A stretch of 64,000 bases of DNA from Conus ventricosus (lineage: Eukaryota > Mollusca > Gastropoda > Neogastropoda > Conidae), in assembly GCA_018398815.1 (NCBI GenBank), contig CM031600.1, forward strand, positions 56,229,188 through 56,293,187. Direction: 5' to 3'. Positions 34,240-46,600 of the stretch are shown here, one piece after another; the stretch's first letter is position 1; each line of letters starts with the position of its first letter. The translations under genes were made by a program, and so were the position numbers. Under the pieces are notes generated by a model. It searched no databases. It saw nothing but the letters and a program-made list of their open reading frames with translations, and was not told where the DNA came from.

Positions 34240-37200
34240 TGTGTGGTGTGTGTGTGTGTGTGGTACATTTTCTTTTATTTCATGAAATATTTCTATGGAA
34301 AATTGAACTCTTGCTTTCAATGTGTTACAGCTCGGCTGATGCAGCATGGAGATGATGTTCAGCCTGGACCTGCTGGTGCTGGCCTGTTGCTGGACCTGCT
34401 GGTGCTGGACCTGCTGGTGCTGGACCTGCTGGTGCTGGACCTGCTGTTGCTGGACCTGCTGGAAGAGGAAGGGGAGCAAGAGGAAGAGGACGGAGAGGAA
34501 GAGGACAGAGAGGAAGAGGTGGTGGTGCTCAAGGTAGAGGACGGCAGCCTGGTCGTCGACGGGGTGGGCGCCAGGATCAGCGTGTCTGGATTGTGCCTGA
34601 CAATTTTGAACCTGACATCCCTGATTTTACTGCCAATGAAGGGATTCAGGTGGACACCACCAACTTTACTGCTACTGATTATTTCAACTTGTACATCAGT
34701 GACCTGATCCAACATTTCAGGATCAGACTAACAAATATGCAGAAGAGTACATAGCAACACAACGCCTGAAACCAAGTTCAAGAGTAAGGGCTTGGGTACC
34801 AACAACAAATGAAGAAATTCAGAAATTTTTGGGAGTAATGCTGCTGATGGGAATTGTGAAAAAACCAGACATCAACAGCTACTGGAGTCAGGATCCACTG
34901 ATCCGAACAGCCGCCTTTCCTGCTGCCATGTCTCGTGACAGATATTTGCTGCTACTGAAATTCTGGCACATGGCTGACAATGACGAATTGCCAGCAGCTG
35001 GGGTACCCAATCGAGACAGGCTATTCAAGATACGGCCTGTGCTTGATCACTTTTTTGAGACTTTTCAGACTGTGTTCACGCCAGGAAGAAACATTGCCAT
35101 AGATGAATCCCTGCTGCTATGGAAAGGTCGCTTGGTGTTCAAGCAGTATATACCATTGAAGAGGGCACGATTTGGCATCAAAATATTCCTTCTGTGTGAT
35201 AGCTCAGGATACACTTACAGATTTAGAGTGTATGCCGGAAAAGATGAAAGCACAGCAGAACTTGATGCCAATTTGCCACCTGAAGCTGCCAACCTTGGAC
35301 GTTCAGGCAAGGAGGTGGTGCATCTGATGTTGCCGCTGCTGAACCAAGGATACAGATTGTTTATTGACAACTGGTACACATCCTGTGATCTGTTTGACAT
35401 TTTGCATGCTCAGAATACATCGTGTTGTGGCACTGTCCGTCTCCCAAGAGTCCCAGCCTGCCTTCGAGAGTTGCGTGTGCCAAGGGACACACTGAAAGCA
35501 GAGTTTGTCAGCACCTTCTTGCCCAGAAGTTTGCTGACAAAAGGGATGTGCACATGCTGACTACCTGCCACAAACCTGCAGCTGACGATCAGCAACCAGG
35601 ACAACAAGCTGTCAAGCCCCCAGCCATTTTGGACTACAACAAGAACATGGGGGCTGTGGACCGCCATGATCAGCAGTTGCAGCCATACGATGCAACACGT
35701 AAAACCATGAAATGGTACAAAAAACTGTGTGTACGATTTATGCAAATTGCCATGCTGAATGCACACATTTGTACAGGAAGGATGGTCACAGCAGCTCCTT
35801 CCTTGATTTCCAGAAAGAAGTCATCAATGTGATGATTTTTGGTGACAAAGATCCAGCTAATGCTGAGGACGACCATGCTGTCAGATTATGTGCTCGACAC
35901 TTCATCGGTGTGCTGCCCCCTACCCAAAATAAAGCGCGGCCATCAAAGAGGTGCCGTGTCTGCTGGAAGAAAGGGCAGAGGAAAGACACCAGGTATTACT
36001 GCCCAGACTGCCCCAGCAAACCAGGATTGTGTTTGGAAGACTGCTTCCGGAACTACCACACCCAGCGTTTCTACTGGCGACAGTAACTGGGAATTGAACA
36101 CCTTTTGTTCTTTGTGTGGCTAGGCTGTGCTATGGTGTGGCTGGACACTGCTTCATGGGTCTTTGTGCACTGTATAACTCCAACACAAAGTGTGCTATAA
36201 ACTGCTGTGAGGTAAGCATCATCTGATTATGTCATGATTGACATCTTCATTTCTTTATATTGTGTTTCAGTGAGGTTCATGTGACATTCTGGCATACCAT
36301 TTCATTATATTTTTTGTTACAAACAAATGTTTCATTCATTTTTCTTTCATTTCATATACCTTTTATGTAGCTATCTTCAATATCTTCTGAACTATAAGCA
36401 AATGAAAATCATAGGCGTGAATTTTGTGTTTTTCTGAATTCTACAGGCGACAGAAACTGGGAGATAAACGCCTTTCATTCTTTATGTGGCTAGACTGTGC
36501 TATGTTGTGACTGGACACTGCTTCCTGGGTCATTGTACACTGTAAATCTTCAATACAAAATGTGCTATGAACTGCTGTGAGCTCCAGCATCACCTAATAA
36601 CATCATGATTGATTTTTTTCATTTTTTATATTACATTTCAAGGCGTTCATGTGCCATTGTAGCATATCATATCATTATGATACTGCTACAAACAGATTCT
36701 TCATTCAATTTCCTTTCATTTGATATATACTTTTATGTACCTATCTTCAATATCTTCTGAATTATAAGCAAATGAAAACCATAAGCGTGATTTTTGTGTT
36801 TTTTCTGAAAAATTTCTTAGCATGGCACTTAGCAAAATATGATAGCAGCGAAGGGTTAAATAAATGCTGCTTATTTCTTTATGCATTCTAAGATTTGGGA
36901 TGGTGCGGTGTGAGTTACCCAATCACCATTTTCATGTAAATCTGACTAAGGTGATTGGTTAAAACTTCAACAAGAGAGGCTAGCTGAGGATATTTTTTGT
37001 CTCAGAACTCCTCAATAAAGTGCCTGCTTTGTAACATATTTTGTAGACTATTTGTTTGTGACATGGGAAGGGAGAATTTCTGCCTCATTCTAAGAACATT
37101 GGAGTATAAGGCTTGAAAGAATGTTTTACAGTTTATACGCTAACATACCAAGACTTGACTATCATAACTCTTTTGTTGGCCTCCAGCTTTCCTTGAGGAG

Positions 37201-40200
37201 GGTGACTGGTTGGTTACTTGCTTTTTTTCTCCATTGTGAGTGTATTCATTTTGTTCTTGCCTGTTTGTTGTGGACAGGTCTTTCCACCACTGGATACAAG
37301 GTGTTCCTTCAAATGCTGGCTTTCCACAAGCCCAATGTGGTGCAGCCCAAGATACAGCAGGTGAGAAGAAAAGTATGGAAGGAGTGAGAAATGAAGAGAG
37401 AGAGAGAGAATTTTCCATTTTTGCAGACTGTTTAAATGCTCAGAAAGTGAGTGCAAATTGATCGATGGCTTGCAAGTGATGTGTATGCAGGTTCCTTCTG
37501 TTTGTCTGAACTTAGATTATGTTTAAAATTTGCAGATTTTTTTTTTTAATGTCCTAGAAAAGAAACTGATTTATGTTACTTAAAATATATTTTTATGTTG
37601 CATGTTGTGATTGAAATATAGTCTGTTGCAGTTAATGAAATCTTTCTTTAACACATCAGGAAATTGTTATAAAATACACTATGTAAAGGAATATAGATAC
37701 AAAGATTTATTCAAAATAAAACAAAATGGTCATGTATTATTGTTTTTGCACACTGGCAGGTTTTTAGGACTTCTACGTTCCAGTAAATTTGCCAACTTCA
37801 GAGAAATCTTCAAAAAAGAAAGACAGAAAGAGAGAAACTATTAGACAAACACACTTAATTAAGCAGAAAAATAATTTAGGGTGGGATGGAGGTGGGGGAA
37901 GGGAGAGGAGAGTGATAGTGGAATCTGTGGGGTACTGGCCGTGTCTCGGTATACTAGCAGGCAACAGTGACAGCACAAAATGTCTTCTAAGCATCTTTGC
38001 AAGAGCAGGCAGTCTTTATTTTGTCAGCCTGATCGAAGGCAAAATGTTATGATCTGAAGTCGGTGCATCAGCAAGACACTGCAAAAGTGAAAGAGTTTGA
38101 CAGAAGGTGTATGAACAAGTTGTCCTAATCATGGTTGGACCCAAAAGTGCATGATAAACCACTCAATACTCAGTTTTGCATAAGACTACCCAGTATCAAT
38201 GCAAGTTTCAAAACTTTTCCACGGGGAGGGGGATGTGGCCCCCATACCTCATCTACAATTTCAAGGTTTTGCTTTCCTTCAGTAGAAGCCCTGGTTATTA
38301 CAGTAGAAAAATAAGTGGGGAACCCCCAAAGAAACGAACAAAACAATACAAAACAAGAACATAGACCTACAGAATCAAAATGTCAAAGCATTAGCCTCCC
38401 CAAACAGTTCTTGATCAGTGTGATTAAGAAAAACGGCGCCAGGACCTGGAGATTTTGGCATGTGCTAAACACTTTTTTGTAGCAGTTTAAGACCTGTCTT
38501 TAAAAGGTATAGACTTAGAAATATATTTATTTCTTACTTTTTTTTGTCATTGGAAGTTTTATTTTCCATTTCTTAATTTACTCTGATAGTAAAGGCTAAG
38601 ATGTGGTCCTTTTTTTGTCCGTCCTTTTACAATGATTATGGTCACAAGTTTGTTTCTGTTGTGTTCCAGTATCTGGAGTTGATCAAGACCAATGTGAATC
38701 GCCCCAGCCAGTGTCTGTCCATTCTGTGGGCCATTGGTCAGTGTGGCATTGTGGATCTTCGCTGTGGTTTGAGAGGTGCGGCTCAGTCTACCACTGCTTA
38801 CCTGTTGTTACTGAAACATGAAACACTTTAGATAATCGTGATGTTTGGATGTGAGGAAAAACAGAGATTGATGTGGACGCAAATTTCATTTTAAGAAATG
38901 CAAGAGGAAAGGGTGTCACTGATGAAAAATCAGATAGAAATGATATTTGAACAAGAAGTAAATAAATAAAAGAGAGAGAGAGAGAGACATGAGATGGAGG
39001 TCTTCTCAGTGCATGTACTGCACAGATTGTAGTGAGTCAGAAAAAAGCTTCATAAGTGTTGCAGATGTTTGCTGCTTACTTTTCTGTTTGTATGGATGCA
39101 TTTTCTTTTTTGATGTTGTTTTATTATGATTTATTTATTTGCTCTGGTAATTTGGTTTTATTCCTAGATGCTGTCAAAGTAAAGTTTGCAGCATTTTCAG
39201 CATAACATTCTCTATGATTTGAATATTCTGTTCTATTTCCACAGATGGCTTTTTAATTGAAAAATGTCTTTTTAGCTATTATGAATTGTAGCTAAATAAA
39301 GGAATCCAAGTTTGCATGCTACGAACAACATGGCATTGTGAAGAAATTATGACACTCTTTGCTATTATGGTGCATGTATGCTTCCCTGTCATCTATAATT
39401 ATGTTCTCTGTTCAACATAGTGTGGCTGGATCTGATGTTGCCTTGTCTTGGGGTGCGCTCCATCGCCGCCTTCCCTGTGGAATACCTGGAGAACTTGTTT
39501 GTGTAAGTAGAGGAGGACTATGCCTTTGTGTGATGTGTGTGTGTGTATGCCTCTGAATGTATGTGTCTGTGCATGTGAGAGAGAAAGAGAGAAAAAGAGA
39601 ATTTGTCAGTTTGTATGTGTGCATGGAGAAAGGATAAAAATGGAGAAAGAGCGAAAGCATTTCCATCAGAGAATGTCTTTTTTTTTATGTATATATTGAA
39701 TTATTTACCAAGTCTTTATGATAGGCCCAGACTGTAGGAAAATTTTGATGCATGAGTTCGGATGGTTTGTGCTGGAGGAAGATAAGGTGTATTTTTACCT
39801 TTAAGTCAATGTGTCTGTCATAAGTGTACATCAAAGTATTCCATGGTATTCATTGGTTCAAGGATTTGCTTCATGCAGATTTCCTCTTCTTAGTTTATTG
39901 GTTGTCAACTCCCGCATTATTTTTTGCTGCAGGATGAGATTTACGTGTTTTATATCATTGTTCTTCGTAGCCTGATTGAGACTGGTAACTGAGAATCTGA
40001 TAGTCATTTGTGCAGATTTTCAGCTTTGATTTAATGTCCAATGATGTAAAAGCTCCCTGTGCATGAACAGCAATCACATGAGAAAATTTTCTGATCCAGT
40101 TCATATTATCCTTTTAAAACTTCTCAGTGCCTAAATAAACAAATCTTAAGTAAATGTTAGTGAACAGCGCCTACCTTGCGCTGAAGAGATCAAAGCTAAG

Positions 40201-42172
40201 TGACAAACTCGTTCATTTTCATTGTCGTATTTGTTTGTGTCTTGCCTGAAGAGGACCTAAGAGGTCGAAACGCGTCGTGTTTTGTCTTGTGACTCCTTTG
40301 TGCATGTTTCTCTTGGTGGTTCGCTAACATTTATTGAAGGTTTGTTTAGATTTCCGCCTGCAGTCGTCTCACTTTTTAGTTAAATAAACAAGTATTGGAA
40401 TTCAGAGCAGTTGAATCAAACTTTAGAATGTTTCATTGACAATTTCAGTGTTTGATATATCTTTGAATAAGCTTTCAAGCTGCTTAAAATGAAAAAGAAA
40501 AAGGAAGAAATGTTTTGGCTCATGTTGGAAATGGGGGTTTTCAGATAGAAGTAAAATACCTTTCTGTCTGATTTATCTGTTTTGGGCAGGCACGCTGATG
40601 ATTTGTTGTGTGTATCTGATGATAAACATGTGGTATAAAAGTTACAAAATATTGAGATTAATACAACAACAGGCACAAGTAATTTATCACTGACTTGGTA
40701 AAGACTTCAGCTGTTCCATCTGTGATAGCCGAGTTTTCAAAGGAAGTGAGTGTTTGATTTTGATCAGATTTATTTGTGGAGCATAATGGTTTCACATTGA
40801 CTTTTTGATTCCATGGATTAACATAATGATTTAGAATTCCTGTTTTTAATATATCTTTGTGGGTTGGCCGGAATGTTCCAGTGTTGGTGTTTTACCATGC
40901 ACTTTCTCCTCAGGTGGCACAAAGAGCCCCAGGCAGCCTATGGGAGGTTGGACTACGTGAGTACTTCAACTTGCTGGACACCATTTTCTCTCCAACCATC
41001 AACATCCGGGGAGATCTGCGCCGGCGTCTGCAGCTGTCTATCCTGATGTCAAGGTAAGAATGCATTAAGTATTATATAGCTGTCATACGTAGAATGGATC
41101 TTGCGTTTTGTTCATTTCAAATGTGAACAGATTTTGGGAGGGGAGAACTGCAGCTATTCCTGTTTAAACCTCCTGTATTTACCACTGAAAGATCATATTT
41201 GGCATCAGAATAGAAGTGGAAACAAAAATGTGAAAGGTGTGAAGCTTCACATTGAAAACAGTAATTTGTTACCAATCCTTCATTTTCTTTTCTTTTTTTC
41301 TTATCTGAATTGTGTAAACAAGTCTGCTTGACTTTAAGGACAAGTTTGATAATGATTAAGGAAGATGGTGGACAAAAACTCGTTACCACTTTTTCTTCAT
41401 AGTTCATTGTTCGTGTATTTTTGTTTTTGTTTTTCTCATTGTTTTGTTGACATAGAGATGTGGGATTTTGGTAAAGGGATTAAGGGTTTAGTGGAAGGGA
41501 TGGGAATGGGCAGGAGGGAGAGGAAGGGCAGAGGATGCTTTTCAGGGTTTGCTCTATATTTGTTCTGTACATGAGAAATATCTTCTTAATAAGTGCTGCT
41601 TTGCGGTTTGGTGTTCCTGAATATCAGAACATTGCATATGGAGCCAACCCATCTACCAACCTACGCAACTTCTTTGCATCATACCTTCGCAGAGCTGAGC
41701 CCAACTGCTCAGCAGCCATGAAGCAAGAGGTGGGTGATAACATACACTTTATTGTTCGAAGTGTCACCATCATTATCACCATTTCTTCCAATAAAAAGAA
41801 AAAATATAATACATTGTTTACTATTTAAGGTGTCATCATCATTGTCACTATTTCTTCTAATAAAAGGAAAAAAGGGCATGGAAATAGTTGTGATAAACAT
41901 TTTTTTTTCCTTTTTTTTTTTACATAAGTTTACTGTAATCGAATGATTTTGAGTGTTAGTTTATTGTGTAACTGTTGATCAGAGTGTATGTTTTATTTGT
42001 TCATTCTTCACAATTGGAAGCCAGTATAGTTGGCTATCTAGATGAATGAATTTGCACTTGTCAGAAGGAATGAAAGCTTAAATCAGAGTGAAAATATAAC
42101 TGCGAATGTGTGTGTGTGTGTTTGCTTGTGTGTGTGTGTGTGTGTGTGTTGTGTGTGTGTGTGTGTTTGCTT

Positions 42173-42203
<31 letters not shown>

Positions 42204-42748
42204 TGTGTGTGTGTGTGTGTGTGCTGACTTTATGGTGAGGAAGAAAAATAATGGATGCGTTTGTTTCCAAGTGTGTGTATATAATGTGTATATGTTCTGT
42301 GTTCTTCAGATTCAACTCTTTGTCTTAAGCGTTATTTTAAAAGCTGAAGATTATCTGTTAACAGTTTTGTACATGTGCATGATTTATGTGTTTGCTGTGC
42401 TCACACATATAATTTAGTATCAAGTCCATTCTTTTAATGTGGTATGTGTGTGTGTGTGTCTGTGTGTGTGAGAGAGAGTTCATGAAAGCATGAGCATACA
42501 AGTTGTACACATGATGCATATTTTTACCCAGCCAATCAACCTGTTACATTTGTGTGACATTGATCAGGTGTTGCTGTGTCTGGTTCTGTGCCTTGGCACA
42601 GACAAGCATTCCTGGAGCACCTGGTGTCAGATGTACACCAAGCATCTGCCCCAGTCTGGGTAGGTACTGCATCACACACCTCGGATGTTTGTTTAGCTTT
42701 GTGTGTGTTTTATGTATGTTGTGTACACAGTTGTTGTTGTTGTTGTTG

Positions 42749-42809
<61 letters not shown>

Positions 42810-43561
42810 GTCAATCAATGATAGAACAAATGTGTTTCTTGTTCAAGTGTTGTGAAGGAACAAAAATATCTACATTTGCTGTCACTGTTGCTTAAACCAT
42901 TGGAACTGAAGTTTGAAAAGAGGCTAGTGGTCGATGACCTTGTTTTTGGTACTGGAGAATTGTATAAATAGAATGAGTTTCAACGCAATTGTCTGCAGTT
43001 GATAATACAAATGAATCGGCTAACCAGCAGTTCCATTCAGCTACTGGAATGAGTATGTGTAGGTTCAAATTTAAATTAGAACTGAAGTTGTACCCACTTT
43101 TTTGCCACTGTGAACAAACTATTTTCAAACGGGCATTTATATTGTGTTGGCATTGTTTTTTCTGTGTAGAGTGCTTCTGCAGCACCTGATGGAGAACTGG
43201 GAACTGCTGAGCAAGTCTGAGCGTCACATGCTGCGGGAAACACTGCGCTCTTTTGCCGTCACCAACGATGAGCTGATCTCCCAGAGAAACACCTCCATGG
43301 AGGGCTTCGACATTTGCAACAGCACCACAAAGGTGTGTGTGGGTGTGTTTGTGCTTGTGCATCTTATTATTAAAGATGAACTGAGTATGTGTGAGAGAGA
43401 GTAGATGTATGAAAGGGAAGGGGAATGGGTGAAAATTTAAGTGAGAGTGATATTGTGCCTCTGTGAGAGAGAGAGAGAGAGAGGGAGTCTGTGAAAAAGA
43501 GCAGAGGATGAGTGTGTATGTTTGTGTGTAAGTAAGAGTTTGAATGTGAAAGGGAGAGTGA

Positions 43562-43610
<49 letters not shown>

Positions 43611-46600
43611 TGTTTGTGTGTGCATTTGTGTGTGCACACTCGCGTTATTTTGAAAGCGAATGTTTGTGTGCTTGGAAAAAGGAGAGTGACTTTGTGTGTG
43701 TGCAAGTGGGTGTGTGAAAAAGATTGTGCATGAAAAAAGATAGAGACAGCGTGTTTTTCTGTGATTTTTGCCATATTGCCCTCACTGGAATCATTTAAGA
43801 CTGTGGGAATAATGTGTTTTCAGGAGCTGCTGCAGAAGATGAGTCAGAGTCATTTCCCATGGGGACTGTTGGTCTTCTTTTTCACCACGGTTTTCGCTGC
43901 CATCGTTGTTTATGACATCGTGTCAAGTCCCAACATCAAAGGTTTGTTACCACAAACTTTTTGTGGATGGTAAATTTAAAAAAAAATACTGTTGTAATTT
44001 TTCTCTTAATTTTTCTCTTTTTCCATCCTTCAGATGAATGTTTACCGATGGCTCTAAATTCAAGAGGGGGTTGCCTCAGCTGAGTTTTGCATAATCTGTC
44101 TGTCTCAGAGATGTTCTAAACAAATTCTCACTGATACCCCATATACACCGCAGAGTTGACAGCCTTGGTCCTGGCTCTTAAAATGGTCTCTGAATCAAAA
44201 CATAAAGATTGCATCATTCTGTCAGACTCCCTCTCTGCTTTGGAGGCCACTGCAGGTCGTAACCTCAAGCACCCGCAGCTGCTGAAATTGTTTGTACCAT
44301 ACACCTCTCTGCAATCTGATGGATACAACATAGTTTTTGCTTGGGTTTACATTTACAGCAGATTCCATGAAAACCTTATTCCGAGATGTTCCACTCTGTG
44401 CGACTTTTTAAATTTCTGCAAGAGAACAACTTTTTTCATTTGATCCAAGATTTTACAGAAGAAAGATTTTAATGAAATTTCCAGTGTGTGTTTAGATGGG
44501 GAAGTTTTAATAATATTGTGTGGATATGTGTGTGAGTGTGCGTGTGTGTGTGTTTTTTGAATATGACTTGAGAGTTGATGTAACATGGTGACATCCCTGA
44601 TATGATCCTTTGTAATTGGCTGGGCCAAAAGCAGCATTATCTCTCTCTCTCTCTTATGTATTCAGAAATACGTGGATAAACAGCTTCTAATTCAAATTTG
44701 GCAGAAAAACAGACGGGATATACATGATAAACTGGTATTGGACAGTTTGAAGGAAGTGAAAGAACTTCTAATGCCTAGATTGAATTTGACGTGGCAGAAT
44801 GTATTGATGTTGAGTCTTCTTCTATGTTGATCTGAATTCCTTTAATTAAGTTAGCTTGATCACGAGTTGGGTTGACTTTGCCTTTTGTGTATTTAGTGAC
44901 TGCTTGTTTATTCTAATATGTTCTCAACATGCTTTTGTTGCTTCAGTCATTAATATGTGTTTAAAGTGGATTAACTTAATTGTTATAGATCATGGTTGTA
45001 AATCATTTCAGCACTGATCATTGGTTTTGTGGTGTTCAGCATCGAGGACTGTGCGTTTTCTGGAGGACTACGGCATACTGACATTCTGGAACAGGCTCTG
45101 GGCAGAATCACAACGTTTATCTATCTAGTCATAAGGTAAGTAACTTCCCCAACCCCTCACGCAGTTTGGTTTTTAAAGTGTTTTTGGTTTTGTTGTTGTT
45201 ATTGTTGTTGAATACATTTAACTCTTATTGCTGATGAAAACAAAAGGGGATGGGGTGCAGTTTGGAGGATGAGAGAAGGTGAACAGCACTAAACAAATGG
45301 TCCATTAGTAAATTTCTGAGCTGCATTAAAAAGAAATTAATATGGATGGGTGGAAAGTCTCACTTTTCTGCACAAAACGTTCTGAGTGAGTGATATTCGT
45401 TGGCGCCAGCTGAACTTGATTTCCTTGAAATCAGGAAGGATGAGGCTAGAGAGGCAAGGGCATGTCTTCATGAGGAGAGAATAGGTCCACGCAGGATTAT
45501 CAGAGGAGAAACTCGATGGATATGATATTGGCTGTAATTATTCAGTGTATTTGTGTTTGTTTGTCCACAGTTGGTGTGAAGACAATTTTCCCCGCTACTA
45601 CCACTGGCTGAAGGAGACGGTTGGCCCAAGCCTGAGGTTGGCCTGGCAGACGAGTGTGGACATGGCGGTGTCTGTGGTGGAGTGGGCCCGGCCACACTGC
45701 CTGTGGGCCTTCAGCAAGACGCAGCAAGGACTTGTGTGGGTCAGTGGCCTGGTTCTTTGTTGATTCTCATCTCTTCAGTTTCCACCTCTTTTTTTATCTG
45801 TGCAGCAGGGCTAGCTAACAGAGCATGGTGTTTTCAGTTTCTGTGTGTGTGTGCGCGCGCATGTGTGTGTGTGTGTTTTCTGTCATTTTCATTTCTGTAA
45901 CTCGTTCTAATTTCTATTGTATGTTTGTATTCATATCGCTTGTATATATTTTGATACAGTAATGTATCATAAGTGCATGAATATAAAGAAATTAGAAGAA
46001 AAAAAAACAAGAAAAGAAAAACTTTAAGAAATGGCTTATCTTCCCATCTGATCTCACTGAGATTGTGCTCCACAGTTGCTAAGCAAAGCTGAAGCTATTC
46101 CTGAAATCCGTTGTATGGGTGCAAAGTGGGGAAAGCAAGTTACTAACCATGCTGGAGACTAGGGAGACAAGTTGTGAAATCCATCCAAACTTAGTTGATG
46201 ACTGGCTGAAAATGGGAAGTTCCAGAGATAGCAGACTTGGCAAAGGAAAGCCTCAAGATCAGGAAATCAACAGAACACATACAAGCCAACAGGCAGGTTC
46301 CTCTTGGCATCGGCTTCATCCTCAAATCAGTGTATATGATCTTCTCCCTTCAGATACAAACTTCCAAGCCGAGGACCTCATCATAGAGGTTGGAACAAGG
46401 AGCTTTATAGATGCATTTGCTTATGAGCTCATTAAACAACTGTCAGTATGTGGTGAGAAGAGAACCAGAGCCCTAAAGAAAATAGCAGGATATTAAGAAA
46501 TCCAATAGGATTTTGTCGAAGAGGAACAAAAGCAAACTTCATGAGGCTTAGATTTCCCAGTTTACCACAGGTGTCTGACAGCGTTGTAGGCAAGACATAT

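Larger units (their letters stand above)
32942..36855 (+). mobile_element. piggyBac-like DNA transposon, TTAA-flanked, degenerate
   Basis: TTAA at 32938-32941 and 36856-36859 flanks ends CCTCTTCACTGCGCTG and (inverted) CCCTTCGCTGCTATC, which match as imperfect inverted repeats. Inside is a PGBD-type transposase in several frames and a 370-bp tandem duplication at the right end. It lies in TMEM214 intron 4, same strand. Confidence 0.9.

Noticed and set aside
34366..34560. Leucine/Asp-rich protein (LLVLDLL repeats) in the plus frame
   Set aside because: It is the shifted reading of PAGAG repeats of the piggyBac-like transposase; the flanking conserved parts use the other frame.
46119..46500. 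Extra TMEM214 exon
   Set aside because: The frame resembles a retroelement C-terminus and has no suitable splice sites in phase.
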